Shown: in pieces, positions 1 to 7,259 of the stretch | Layout: the number at the start of each line of letters is the position of its first letter | How positions within the stretch are numbered: the stretch's first letter is position 1 | NCBI GenBank assembly: GCA_902783175.1 | Contig: CACZQA010000029.1 | Span: 1 to 10,812 of the forward strand | Reading direction: 5' to 3' | Origin: an uncultured Coriobacteriaceae bacterium | GTDB lineage: Bacteria; Actinomycetota; Coriobacteriia; Coriobacteriales; QAMH01 | DNA: 10,812 nt | Translations under genes and position numbers: made by a program | Notes under the pieces: model-generated | Told to the model about the DNA's origin: nothing | Databases searched by the model: none | The model's input: only the letters and a program-made list of their open reading frames with translations

Positions 1-42
1 TATCATGGGTGCTTGTGAAAACACATCCTGAAACAAGTGCGA

Positions 43-49
43 GAGAGGA
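43..49 (+). promoter_or_regulatory. Ribosome binding site that sets the apt start
   Basis: GAGAGGA sits 7 bases before the GTG at 57. It supports that GTG over the in-frame GTG at 9, which has almost no upstream sequence in the window to judge. Confidence 0.6.
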
Positions 50-56
50 TTGCCCG

Positions 57-596
57 GTGAGTTCCTTCGATTACGATAGCCTGATTGCCAAGATCCCCAA
101 TTATCCGGAGCCAGGCGTGCTCTTCCGCGACATCACGCCGCTCATCGGCAATGCGCAGGGCTTCCAGCGCGTGGTGGACGATATAGCCGACCACTTTGCG
201 GGGCGCGGCGTCACCAAGGTCGTCGGTGCCGAGGCCCGCGGCTTCATGGTGGGCGCCCCGGTCGCCTACAAGCTCGGCGCGGGGTTCGTTCCTGCCCGCA
301 AGCCGGGCAAGCTCCCGCGCGAGGCCTGGTGCCAGGAATACGAGCTTGAGTACGGCAAGAACTTCCTCGAGATCCACAAGGATGCGATTGTCCCCGAGGA
401 CAAGGTGCTCATCGTCGACGATCTGATCGCGACGGGCGGAACGGCGGTCGCGATGGTCAAGCTCATTGGTCAGGCGGGTGCGGAGCTCGTCGGTCTGGGT
501 TTCCTGCTCGAGCTTGCCGGGTTCAAGCCGCGCGAGGTCGTCGCGCAGGCGACGGGCGCCGACTTCTACTCCCTCGTGAGCGTCGACGCCAAGTAG
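57..596 (+). CDS. apt: Adenine phosphoribosyltransferase
   Basis: Apt converts adenine and PRPP to AMP and pyrophosphate in the cytoplasm, the purine salvage route. The 179-residue product opens with the family's typical start (IPNYPEPGVLFRDITPLI near residues 13-30). It has an ARGF segment near 60-63, a KPGKLP stretch near 82-87, and the type I phosphoribosyltransferase PRPP loop VLIVDDLIATGGT near 117-129. I chose the GTG at 57 because GAGAGGA lies 7 bases upstream and the length then fits the family. An in-frame GTG at 9 would add 16 residues with no resemblance to Apt. The gene stands alone on this strand and faces the SUF operon, with a shared hairpin between them. The function is clear from the motifs; only the exact start is open. 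Confidence 0.95.
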   Translation: MSSFDYDSLIAKIPNYPEPGVLFRDITPLIGNAQGFQRVVDDIADHFAGRGVTKVVGAEARGFMVGAPVAYKLGAGFVPARKPGKLPREAWCQEYELEYGKNFLEIHKDAIVPEDKVLIVDDLIATGGTAVAMVKLIGQAGAELVGLGFLLELAGFKPREVVAQATGADFYSLVSVDAK

Positions 597-621
597 GCAG
601 CTGCCCTTAAGCTCCACAGCA

Positions 622-655
622 AAGACCCCGAGAAGCATGCGCTTCCCGGGGTCTT
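622..655. terminator. Hairpin terminator shared by apt and the SUF operon
   Basis: The outer stem AAGACCCCG (622-630) pairs with CGGGGTCTT (647-655). The inner stem GAAGC (632-636) pairs with GCTTC (641-645) around a 4-base loop, with one A/C mismatch between the two stems. It lies 25 bases past the apt stop and 26 bases past the sufU stop. On the + strand it is followed by CTTGT, a modest T-run. Its position between two convergent transcripts suggests that it ends both. Confidence 0.75.
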
Positions 656-681
656 CTTGTCGTGCGATATGTGCGCTGCCG

Positions 682-1146
682 CTACTTGCCGGCGAGCTCC
701 TTGTCACGTTCGGACAAGATGCCGTTCAGCGTGCGCCAGGCGAGCTCGGCGCATTTGACGCGTGCGGGCATGCGCGAGATGGACTGCAGCTCGGCGGCCT
801 CGTCCAGGTCTTCCTTGTCCTCGTCGGACAGCTCGTTGCCCTGAATCATGCCGATGAACAGCCCCGAGAGGCGCTTCGCCTCCTCAATGGACTCGCCTTC
901 GAGCAGCCCTGCCATCATGTCGGCCGAAGCCTGGCTGATCGCGCAGACGTGCCCCGTGAACGATGCCTCTTCGATGACGTTGGTATCGTTGTTGACCTTG
1001 AGGTAGAGCGTCATCTCGTCGCCGCAGCTCGCGTTGATGCCGTCATGGCTGTACGTCGCGTCTTCCAGCTCGTACTTGTAGTCCGGATGGGCGTTGTGGT
1101 CCATCAGGGCAGCAGAGTAGATGCTGGTAGTCGTGCTATTTGACAT
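682..1146 (-). CDS. sufU: SufU, zinc-binding sulfur acceptor/transfer protein of the SUF system
   Basis: SufU takes persulfide sulfur from the cysteine desulfurase SufS and passes it on for Fe-S cluster assembly. The 154-residue product has the three conserved cysteines, Cys41 in SCGDE, Cys68 in GHVCAIS and Cys132 in RVKCAEL, together with Asp43. These are the zinc ligands expected of Gram-positive SufU. The segment between Cys68 and Cys132 is 63 residues, as in SufU proteins, which carry an insertion compared with classical IscU. I chose the ATG at 1146 because it gives a normal N-terminus. It overlaps the sufS end by 11 bases and has GGGGGG 8 bases upstream. An ATG at 1170 would add 8 residues. 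The weak ribosome site and the overlap suggest translation coupled to sufS. It is the last gene of the operon, before the shared terminator. Confidence 0.93.
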   Translation of the reverse strand: MSNSTTTSIYSAALMDHNAHPDYKYELEDATYSHDGINASCGDEMTLYLKVNNDTNVIEEASFTGHVCAISQASADMMAGLLEGESIEEAKRLSGLFIGMIQGNELSDEDKEDLDEAAELQSISRMPARVKCAELAWRTLNGILSERDKELAGK

Positions 1147-2371
1147 TGAACATTCCCCCCAGAACGTCAAGCGCGTCGATCAAGCTGTCAATATCGTGCT
1201 TGTCGTTGTAGAAGGCGACGGAAGCACGGCAACAAGTATGCATCCCCATGTACAGGAGCAGCGGCTGTGCGCAGTGATGGCCCGCGCGAATGGCTACATT
1301 CTCTCCGCTCAAGATACCAGAAACATCGTGCGGGTGGACGCCTTTCACGTTAAAGCTGAATGCGCCATAGCGTTTTGCCGGGTCCTTGGGGCCGACGACC
1401 TCGATGTAGGGGAGCTCCTCCATGCGCTCGGCAAGGTAGGCCATGAGGGCGGCCTCGCGCTCCTCCATCTTGTCGAGACCGATCTGCTCGACGTAGGTGA
1501 GTGCGGCGTCGGTGGCGTAGATGCCCGCGGCGTCCTGCGTGCCCGCCTCGAACTTCTCGGGAACCTCGGACCAGACGGCATCCTGCTCGGAGACGGACTC
1601 GATCATCTCGCCGCCCGTCAGAAACGGCGGCATCGCGTCGAGGAGCTCGTGCCTGCCCCACAGCACGCCGATCCCCATCGGCCCGAAGATCTTGTGACCG
1701 GAAAACGCGAAGAAGTCGCAATCGAGGTCCTTCACGTCCACCTTGATGTGCGGCACGGACTGCGCGCCGTCGACGATCATGTAGCCGCCCTGTGCATGGA
1801 CGAGCTCTGCCAGGCGCTTGACCGGGTTCTCGACGCCGAGGACGTTCGAGACGTGCACGGCGGAGACGATCTTGGTCTTGGGGCCGATCTTCTTTTGCAT
1901 CTCCTCCTCGGAAATCTGCCCGTTCTCGTCGCAGTACAGGTAGACGAGCTTGGCCCCGGCGCGCTTGCAGGCCTGCTGCCAGGGGATCATGTTGCTGTGG
2001 TGCTCCATGATCGTGATGCAGACCTCGTCGCCCTCCTCGAGCACGGTGGGCGCGAAGGAGTAGGCGAGCAGGTTGAGCGACTCGCTCGTGTTGCGCGTGA
2101 ACACGATGTCGCGGTAGTTCTCCTCGCCGGCGCCGATGAACGCGGCGATGTGCTTGCGCGCGTTTCCGATCGACTCGGTCGCGCGGATGGAGAGCTCGTA
2201 GAGGCCGCGCAGCGGGTTCGCGTTCATGGTCTCGTAGAACTCGCGCTCGGCCGCGAGCACGACCTCGGGGCGCTGGGCTGTTGCGGCGCTGTCGAGGAAG
2301 GCGAGGTCGGGGTGCTTTACGAGAAGCGGGAAGTCCTTCTTGTACGGGTTGGCTGCGATATCAATGCTCAT
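1136..2371 (-). CDS. sufS: SufS, group II cysteine desulfurase
   Basis: SufS is a PLP enzyme that removes sulfur from L-cysteine, giving alanine and an enzyme persulfide that feeds cluster assembly. The 411-residue product is normal for the family. Visible residues are the EHHSN motif (His124-His125), the VDGAQ motif with Asp201, the PLP Schiff-base lysine Lys227 in SGHKIFGP, and the catalytic cysteine Cys367 in GHHCAQP. CRASVAFYN near 381-389 matches the usual C-terminal arginine motif. The start ATG overlaps the sufD stop in an ATGA, and AGGAGG lies 7 bases upstream. Its neighbour sufU encodes the expected sulfur acceptor, so this is SufS rather than a CsdA-type enzyme working with a SufE-like partner. 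Confidence 0.96.
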   Translation of the reverse strand: MSIDIAANPYKKDFPLLVKHPDLAFLDSAATAQRPEVVLAAEREFYETMNANPLRGLYELSIRATESIGNARKHIAAFIGAGEENYRDIVFTRNTSESLNLLAYSFAPTVLEEGDEVCITIMEHHSNMIPWQQACKRAGAKLVYLYCDENGQISEEEMQKKIGPKTKIVSAVHVSNVLGVENPVKRLAELVHAQGGYMIVDGAQSVPHIKVDVKDLDCDFFAFSGHKIFGPMGIGVLWGRHELLDAMPPFLTGGEMIESVSEQDAVWSEVPEKFEAGTQDAAGIYATDAALTYVEQIGLDKMEEREAALMAYLAERMEELPYIEVVGPKDPAKRYGAFSFNVKGVHPHDVSGILSGENVAIRAGHHCAQPLLLYMGMHTCCRASVAFYNDKHDIDSLIDALDVLGGMFNVK

Positions 2372-3618
2372 GCGAGTTCCTCCTCATTGTCTTCGACGAG
2401 CTCGCCAAAACCATCGACGAGCTTGTTGCCCAGACGCACGACTGCCTCACGAGTCGCATCGTTGGGCGCCTCGATGTAGGCGTCCTCGAGGGAGGCGGAC
2501 ACGAACATGGCCTCAGCCTGCTTCTGAGAAAGCCCGCGGCTTGCCATGTAGAACATCTGCTCCTTGCGGATGTGGCCGATGGTGGCACCGTGGTTGCCCA
2601 TGACATCGTCTTCGTTGCACAGGATGGTCGGGACGGTCTTGTTGTGGACGCCCTCGTCGACGAGCAGCACGTTGTCGGTCTCTTTGCCCTCGGCACCCTT
2701 CGCGCCGCGGATGAGGTCAATCGTCCCGCGCAGCGTCTTGGTGCTGGTGCCCGCGAGCACGCCGTTGGCGTAGAGGTCGCACGTGGTCTTGCGGCCGTGG
2801 TGGCGCAAGGTGTAGTTGAAGTCGATCTTCTGGTCGCCGTGGCCGAGGTAACGGGTCACGACGTTGGCGTTTGCGGCGGTGCCGCGCAGGTCGCCCGCGA
2901 GCCCGGTGTAGGTCTTGCCGGCGCCCAAGACGGTCTGGTTGATCTGCACGTCTGCCTGGTTGCCCAGGAACAGGCCCATGTCGTCGAGGTCGATCCAAGA
3001 ATCGTCGAGCGTTTGGACGCGCGTTATGGTCACCTTGGCGTTGTCGCCCGCGAACACGCGGATCGTGCTGCCGGTAAGGCCGGTGCCCGGGGTGGGGGAG
3101 TCGACCGTGATGCAGACGTCGAGCTCGCTGTCTGCCGCGGCGACGATGTCGAGCGCGGCGACGTTGGCGTGCCCGTCGAGCCCCGCGATGCGGACGGATG
3201 CGCTTGCGTGCTCGCCTCGCTTGGCCTCGATGACGCGTGCGGTGCCGGCTACCTCGCGCAGGTATGCCGTGGCGTCCCCGCCCATGCCCATGTCGAACAT
3301 GCGCGCGAGGTCCTTGGAGGCCTCGACCTCGTCGACGCCTTGCTGGTATGCCGAAAGCGACGTGCCGCCGAGCTTCTCGGCCTGCTCGTCGGTGTAGTTG
3401 CGCTGGTACTCGTAGCCCTCGTGCTCGGCATCCCAGGCCTCCTGGGCCGCGGCCATCGCGGCGTCGAACGCGCCTGCCGTGCCCTCGGCAACGTCGATGG
3501 CAAAGTCGCTCGCGGCGTCGAGCCCTTCGGGGACCTCGACCGTCGCGTCGTTCATGTGAAGCCAATGCCAGGTCGGAGCGGGCATTGCGCTCACGTTGTT
3601 GAGAGTGCGTGCTTCCAT
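2368..3618 (-). CDS. sufD: SufD, Fe-S cluster assembly scaffold subunit
   Basis: SufD partners SufB and the ATPase SufC in the scaffold complex and is linked to iron entry and cluster formation. The 416-residue product has a diverged N-terminal half and a conserved C-terminal beta-helix core. That core includes TLRHHGRKTTCDLYANGVLAG (about 270-290), the DNVLLVDEGVHNKTVP segment (about 315-330) and MGNHGATIGHI (about 340-350). His343 in the last motif fits the conserved SufD histidine placed at the SufB-SufD interface. The sequence ends in an acidic stretch. The ATG directly abuts the sufB stop (TAA then ATG, no spacer), and a GGAAGGGG ribosome site lies inside the sufB end. It is distinguished from SufB by the GNHG motif, where SufB has a cysteine-containing one, and by its place after sufB. 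Confidence 0.92.
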   Translation of the reverse strand: MEARTLNNVSAMPAPTWHWLHMNDATVEVPEGLDAASDFAIDVAEGTAGAFDAAMAAAQEAWDAEHEGYEYQRNYTDEQAEKLGGTSLSAYQQGVDEVEASKDLARMFDMGMGGDATAYLREVAGTARVIEAKRGEHASASVRIAGLDGHANVAALDIVAAADSELDVCITVDSPTPGTGLTGSTIRVFAGDNAKVTITRVQTLDDSWIDLDDMGLFLGNQADVQINQTVLGAGKTYTGLAGDLRGTAANANVVTRYLGHGDQKIDFNYTLRHHGRKTTCDLYANGVLAGTSTKTLRGTIDLIRGAKGAEGKETDNVLLVDEGVHNKTVPTILCNEDDVMGNHGATIGHIRKEQMFYMASRGLSQKQAEAMFVSASLEDAYIEAPNDATREAVVRLGNKLVDGFGELVEDNEEELA

Positions 3619-5034
3619 TTAACCAATCGCCCCTTCCATTTCGAGCTTGATGAGGTTGTTCATCTCGACGGCGTACTCGAGCGGGAGCTCCTTGCTGACC
3701 GGGTCGGCAAAGCCGTTGACGATCATCGTGCGGGCTTCCTCCTCGCTCATGCCGCGGCTCATCAGGTAAAAGACCTTGTCGTTGCCGATGCGGCCGATGG
3801 TCGCCTCGTGCCCGACGTCGATGTTCTTGCAGCGGATGTCCATCGCGGGGATGGTGTCGGAGCGGCTGCGGTCGTCGAGCATGAGCGACTGGCACGAGAC
3901 GGACGCCGCGGAATCCTCCGCCTTGGGCGTTGCCACGATGGAGCTGCGGAAGGTCGACACGCCGCCGTCCTTGGAGATGGACTTGGTCTCGACGGAGGCG
4001 GAAGTCTCCGGTGCGTTGAGCACGACCTTGCAGCCCGTGTCGAGGTTCTGGCCCGCGCCGGCAAACGTGATGCCGTTGAAGCTCGCGCGCGCCTTGCGGC
4101 CGTTCAGAATCGACATGGGGTAGAGGTAGCCGACATGGCTTCCGAACGAGCCCGAGATCCACTCGATGTCGCCGCCCTCCTGGACGGTGGCACGCTTGGT
4201 GTTCAGGTTGTACATGTTCTTGGACCAGTTCTCGATCGTGGAATAGCGCAGGTGCGCGTTCTTGCCCACGAACAGCTCGACGGCGCCGGCGTGGAGGTTG
4301 GCCACGTTGTACTTGGGTGCCGAGCAGCCCTCGATGAAGTGCAGGCTCGCGTCGTCCTCGACGATGATGAGCGTGTGCTCGAACTGGCCCGCGCCCTTGG
4401 CGTTGAGGCGGAAGTAGCTTTGCAGGGGGTAGTCGAGCTTCGTGCCCTTGGGGACGTACACGAACGAGCCGCCCGACCACACGGCGCCATGCAGCGCGGC
4501 GAACTTGTGGTCAGAAGGCGTGATGAGCTTCATGAAGTGGTCGTGGATGAGGCCCTCGTACTTCTCGTCGTGCAGCGCCTCCTCGATGCCGGAGTACACG
4601 ATGCCCATCTGGGCCGCGGAATCCTGCATGGAGTGGTAGACGAGCTCGGAGTCGTACTGTGCGCCGACGCCGGCGAGGTAGGACTTCTCGGCCTCGGGGA
4701 TGCCCAGACGGTCGAAGGTGTTCTTGATGTCGTCCGGGACGTCGTCCCAGCTGGCCTGCTGCTCTGTCGGGGGCTTGACGTAGGTGACGATGTTGTCCAT
4801 GTCGAGGCCCTCGATGGAGGGGCCCCAGTCGGGCTCGGGGAACTTGTTGTAGATCTCGAGCGACTTCAGGCGGTGCTCGAGCATCCACTCGGGCTCGTCT
4901 TTCTTCTCTGAGATCTCACGCACGATCTCGGGCGTGAGGCCCGCTTCCAGGTGTTCTTGGTCGGACTCGTCGTAGTGGAAGTCGTACATGCTGCGATCGA
5001 TGTCGTCGACCTGTGTCCTTTTCTTCTCTGACAT
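3619..5034 (-). CDS. sufB: SufB, Fe-S cluster scaffold subunit
   Basis: SufB is the central scaffold on which the cluster is built in the SufBCD complex. The 471-residue product carries SufB hallmarks: YVPKGTKLDYPLQSYFRLN (about 193-211), FIEGCSAPKYNVANLHAG with Cys237 (about 233-250), EWISGSFGSHVGYLYP (about 291-306), RSDTIPAMDIRCKN with Cys402 (about 391-404), HEATIGRI (409-416) and RGMSEEEARTMIVNGF (about 427-442). Cys237 and Cys402 match positions linked to sulfur transfer and cluster binding in the E. coli protein; this equivalence is by motif, not by alignment. There is no intein. The start ATG is 12 bases after the sufC stop, with AAAGGCGG 6 bases upstream. Confidence 0.96.
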   Translation of the reverse strand: MSEKKRTQVDDIDRSMYDFHYDESDQEHLEAGLTPEIVREISEKKDEPEWMLEHRLKSLEIYNKFPEPDWGPSIEGLDMDNIVTYVKPPTEQQASWDDVPDDIKNTFDRLGIPEAEKSYLAGVGAQYDSELVYHSMQDSAAQMGIVYSGIEEALHDEKYEGLIHDHFMKLITPSDHKFAALHGAVWSGGSFVYVPKGTKLDYPLQSYFRLNAKGAGQFEHTLIIVEDDASLHFIEGCSAPKYNVANLHAGAVELFVGKNAHLRYSTIENWSKNMYNLNTKRATVQEGGDIEWISGSFGSHVGYLYPMSILNGRKARASFNGITFAGAGQNLDTGCKVVLNAPETSASVETKSISKDGGVSTFRSSIVATPKAEDSAASVSCQSLMLDDRSRSDTIPAMDIRCKNIDVGHEATIGRIGNDKVFYLMSRGMSEEEARTMIVNGFADPVSKELPLEYAVEMNNLIKLEMEGAIG

Positions 5035-5046
5035 GTCGTGCCGCCT

Positions 5047-5817
5047 TTACTCGGCGTTCGCAGCAGCCTGCTCGAACTGCTCGAAGCCGTTCTGGTCGAT
5101 GTCGGCGATCATGGATGCGTCGCCTTCTGCAACGATGCGGCCCTTGACCATGACGTGCACGCGGTCGACGCTCAGGTGCTCGAGGATGCGCGTGTTGTGG
5201 GTGATGATCAGCAGGGTGCCGTTGCAGGTTTCCTGGTAGAGCTTCATGCCGTGAGAGACGACGGAGAGCGCGTCGACGTCAAGGCCGGAGTCGGTCTCGT
5301 CGAGGATGGCGAGCTTGGGCTGCAGCAAGAGCAGCTGGAGCATCTCGACCTTCTTCTTCTCGCCACCGGAAAAGCCCACGCCGAGCTCGCGGTCGAGATA
5401 GGCGCGGTCCATGTCCAGCTCGTCGGCGAGCGAGCGGATGCGCTTGCGGAACTCCTTGCGCTTCATGTCGAGGCCCTCGCGGCCGGTGGTGATGGCGCGC
5501 AGGAAGCTCGTCAACGGCACGCCCGGCACCTCGACGGGAGCCTGGAAGCTCAAGAACAGACCCGCGCGCGAGCGCTTGTCGGGGGTGAGGTCGGTGATGT
5601 CTTGACCGTCGAAGATGATCTTGCCGGAGTCGACGGTGTAGGTCGGCTCGCCCATGGCGACATGTCCCATGGTGGACTTGCCGGCGCCGTTGGGGCCCAT
5701 GAGGACATGGACCTCGCCGGGCGCGACGTCCAGGTTGACGTTGTGGAGGATCTGCTTTTCCTCGACAGATGCGCTAATGCCCTGAATGGAAAGCAGGGGA
5801 TTGGTTTCGTTAGCCAT
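5047..5817 (-). CDS. sufC: SufC, ABC-type ATPase of the SufBCD complex
   Basis: SufC is a soluble ABC ATPase that drives shape changes in SufB-SufD during cluster assembly; it is not a transporter. The 256-residue product has Walker A GPNGAGKST (41-49), a Q-loop glutamine near 92, signature FSGGEKKK (149-156), Walker B LAILDE (169-174), D-loop SGLD (177-180) and the switch histidine His207. The DETDSGLDVDAL stretch and the KKKVEMLQ sequence after the signature are typical of SufC. The start ATG has AGGAAG 5 bases before it. This is the first gene of the operon and lies about 58 bases downstream of the predicted transcription start, facing away from the rrf2 gene. Confidence 0.97.
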   Translation of the reverse strand: MANETNPLLSIQGISASVEEKQILHNVNLDVAPGEVHVLMGPNGAGKSTMGHVAMGEPTYTVDSGKIIFDGQDITDLTPDKRSRAGLFLSFQAPVEVPGVPLTSFLRAITTGREGLDMKRKEFRKRIRSLADELDMDRAYLDRELGVGFSGGEKKKVEMLQLLLLQPKLAILDETDSGLDVDALSVVSHGMKLYQETCNGTLLIITHNTRILEHLSVDRVHVMVKGRIVAEGDASMIADIDQNGFEQFEQAAANAE

Positions 5818-5869
5818 GTTTACTTCCTGTCTCGTCTCTCGATACGGATGGAGCTTGGTGGAGCAAATA

Positions 5870-5886
5870 AAACTAGTTGCTAATTT
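5870..5886. promoter_or_regulatory. Candidate Rrf2 operator 1, over the suf -10 box
   Basis: AAACTAG-TTG-CTAATTT is an inverted repeat of 7-base arms with one mismatch and a 3-base spacer. It contains the perfect 8-base palindrome AACTAGTT (5871-5878). It overlaps the predicted suf -10 box and transcription start, the position expected for a repressor site. Assignment to the adjacent Rrf2 protein is inference from position and from similarity to the second CTAG dyad nearby. Confidence 0.45.
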
Positions 5887-5909
5887 ATAGAGTGGAAAGG
5901 ATAAGTCAA
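5882..5909 (-). promoter_or_regulatory. Candidate promoter of the SUF operon
   Basis: Read on the minus strand, TTGACT (complement of 5904-5909) is a 5 of 6 match to a -35 box. With a 16-base spacer it is followed by TAAATT (complement of 5882-5887, 4 of 6). TATAAA overlaps it at 5884-5889 with a short 14-base spacer. The predicted start, near 5875, leaves a leader of about 58 bases before sufC. The surrounding 100 bases are clearly AT-rich compared with the flanking genes. Confidence 0.6.
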
Positions 5910-5918
5910 GATAAAACC

Positions 5919-5933
5919 CTAGTGCGTTACTAG
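5919..5933. promoter_or_regulatory. Candidate Rrf2 operator 2, between suf and rrf2
   Basis: CTAGT-gcgtt-ACTAG is a perfect inverted repeat of 5-base arms. Symmetrically placed TAAA (5912-5915) and TTTA (5937-5940) extend the dyad. It lies upstream of the suf -35 box and over the place where an rrf2 -35 box would be, given a possible rrf2 -10 TATCAT at 5953-5958. It shares the CTAG core with operator 1, so one protein could bind both and control both directions. Confidence 0.45.
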
Positions 5934-5997
5934 ATATTTAACAAAAGTCGATTATCATGCTGGGAAACGACGTCGAGCACGGCAGTCAGGAGGCAAT

Positions 5998-6450
5998 ATG
6001 CTCATCTCATCGAAAGGCCGCTACGCCCTGCGCCTGATGGTCTACATGGCCCAGGCTTCCGACGGCAGCGATACCGTTGCCCTGCGCAAGGTCTCGGCGG
6101 CGGAAGGCCTTTCGCTCAAGTATCTCGAGCAGCTCGCGCGCTCCATGGTCAAGGCGGGCTATCTGACAAGCGTCCGCGGACGAGACGGCGGCTACAAGAT
6201 GGCGGTCGAGCCGGCAAAAGTATCCGCGGGAGACATCCTGCGCGCCGCCGAGGGCGAGACGATGCCCGTCGCCTGCTCGGCGCTCGACCAGGGGTGCCCG
6301 CGCGAGAACGTGTGCAGCACGGTCGACTTCTGGACCGGCCTCGACGCCGTCATCGACGACTACGTCGACGGCGTCACGCTCGAGCAGCTGGCAGGCGACG
6401 AAAGCGACCGCAAGCCGTACCAGACCCTCGCGATCTACGGCGGGAAATAG
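5998..6450 (+). CDS. Rrf2/IscR-family Fe-S-sensing transcriptional regulator
   Basis: This is a small DNA-binding regulator, probably the repressor of the divergent SUF operon. The 150-residue product has the Rrf2 start MLISSKGRYALRLMVYMA. Its winged helix-turn-helix has the recognition part SLKYLEQLARSMVKAGYL (about 39-56) and the wing VRGRDGGYKMA (about 59-69). Cys93, Cys100 and Cys106 are spaced C-x6-C-x5-C, close to the three cluster-binding cysteines of IscR, so it most likely carries an Fe-S cluster. AGGAGG lies 4 bases before the ATG. The divergent placement next to sufC supports an IscR- or SufR-like role. I give no symbol because IscR and SufR cannot be told apart from the sequence alone. 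Confidence 0.92.
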   Translation: MLISSKGRYALRLMVYMAQASDGSDTVALRKVSAAEGLSLKYLEQLARSMVKAGYLTSVRGRDGGYKMAVEPAKVSAGDILRAAEGETMPVACSALDQGCPRENVCSTVDFWTGLDAVIDDYVDGVTLEQLAGDESDRKPYQTLAIYGGK

Positions 6451-6477
6451 CAGGCCGAAACGCCTCGCGCCGGGCGT

Positions 6478-6519
6478 CTTGCCGCCTGTGCGATGTGCCG
6501 TGCGGCACCGGCGGGCAAG
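6478..6519. terminator. Long hairpin after rrf2, possible terminator without T-tract
   Basis: CTTGCCGCC (6478-6486) pairs with GGCGGGCAAG (6510-6519), with one bulged base. Inside it a second hairpin forms, GTGCC (6495-6499) with GGCAC (6504-6508) around a 4-base loop. A smaller dyad, ACGCC (6460-6464) with GGCGT (6473-6477), lies just before it and ends in CTT. No T-run follows the large hairpin, so a classical intrinsic terminator is not shown. Its place between the rrf2 stop and the lemA promoter fits a transcript end. The rest of the 207-base gap holds the lemA promoter and nothing else I recognise. Confidence 0.4.
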
Positions 6520-6614
6520 GCAGCAGAGAGGCGGCTGCGCGGTATCGAGTCAGATGGCGCTGCCTTCATCTGGATATTTGGCCGTATGGCGCAAAGTGCG
6601 TCCCACGCGTCCCG

Positions 6615-6620
6615 TATAAT
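6615..6620 (+). promoter_or_regulatory. Candidate -10 box of the lemA promoter
   Basis: This is a perfect TATAAT, 37 bases before the lemA ATG. No convincing -35 box lies 16-18 bases upstream (the sequence there is around CAAAGT), so the promoter may be weak or activator-dependent. Confidence 0.5.
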
Positions 6621-6657
6621 CTGAATCAGCTGGTACTTCACGAGATAGGAGTCTCGC

Positions 6658-7212
6658 ATGAGCATCGTAGCAATCGTCATCATCGTTATCGTCGTCATCT
6701 TGGCAATTGCCCTCGTCGGCCTGTACAACAACTTCGTCAAGCTGCGCAACCGGGTCGACAATGCCTGGTCGCAGATCGACGTCCAGCTGCAGCGCCGCCT
6801 CGATCTGATCCCCAATCTCGTCGAGACGGTCAAGGGCTACGCCGCGCACGAGTCCGGTACGCTCGAAAGCGTCACGGCGGCCCGCACCGCGTGCATGAAC
6901 GCCACCACGCCCGAGCAGCGCGCCGAGGCGGAAAACGTCCTCACCGGCACGCTCAAGACGCTGTTCGCGGTAAGCGAGAACTACCCCGACCTCAAGGCAA
7001 ACCAGAACTTCCTCGAGCTGCAGGGCGAGCTTCGCGACACCGAGGACAAGATCAGCTACATGCGCCAGAGCTACAACGACACCGTCATGACCTTCAACAA
7101 CGCGATCCAGACCTTCCCCGGTGTGCTCATCGCAGGTCCGTTCGGGTTCAAGGCCCGCGAGCTGTTCGACGCGGCGGAGTCTGCCGCAGCTGCCCCTTCG
7201 GTCAAGTTCTAA
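6658..7212 (+). CDS. lemA: LemA family membrane-anchored protein
   Basis: This is a 184-residue LemA family protein, a widespread group with no settled function. A single hydrophobic segment spans residues 3-22. It is followed by a helical domain with strong family motifs: [20 protein letters not shown] (23-42), [21 protein letters not shown] (45-65), [17 protein letters not shown] (109-125), the RQSYNDTV segment (136-143) and [12 protein letters not shown] (153-164). AGGAG lies 6 bases before the ATG, and a perfect TATAAT is upstream. It precedes the DUF2207 gene by 47 bases on the same strand, a pairing seen in many bacteria, so the two are probably co-transcribed and may act together at the membrane. 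The topology of the helical domain is not settled by the sequence. Confidence 0.93.
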   Translation: MSIVAIVIIVIVVILAIALVGLYNNFVKLRNRVDNAWSQIDVQLQRRLDLIPNLVETVKGYAAHESGTLESVTAARTACMNATTPEQRAEAENVLTGTLKTLFAVSENYPDLKANQNFLELQGELRDTEDKISYMRQSYNDTVMTFNNAIQTFPGVLIAGPFGFKARELFDAAESAAAAPSVKF

Positions 7213-7259
7213 CGGCGTTTTTCGGCTAGATTTCCAACTGGATAGAGAGGCGGGGTGCT

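Noticed and set aside
1..6. TATCAT as an apt -10 box
   Set aside because: It matches 5 of 6 bases, but it lies at the window edge with no -35 region visible, so it cannot be supported.
9..56. Earlier GTG start for apt at position 9
   Set aside because: The added 16 residues do not resemble Apt, and the GTG at 57 has a well-spaced ribosome site.
1147..1170. Upstream ATG at 1170 for sufU
   Set aside because: It would add 8 residues and deepen the overlap with sufS, and the ATG at 1146 gives cysteine positions that fit SufU proteins well.
1121..2479. 452-codon open frame on the + strand opposite sufS
   Set aside because: It is a shadow of sufS caused by codon bias; there is no recognisable motif and the real gene is certain.
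2281..4911. Very long open frame (876 codons) on the + strand opposite sufD and sufB
   Set aside because: It lies fully antisense to two genes with clear family motifs. GC-rich codon use leaves the opposite strand open by chance, and the product resembles no family.
5953..5958. TATCAT as a firm rrf2 -10 box
   Set aside because: The box matches 5 of 6, but the best -35 at usual spacing is poor (TTACTA with a 19-base spacer), so I mention it only as a possibility.
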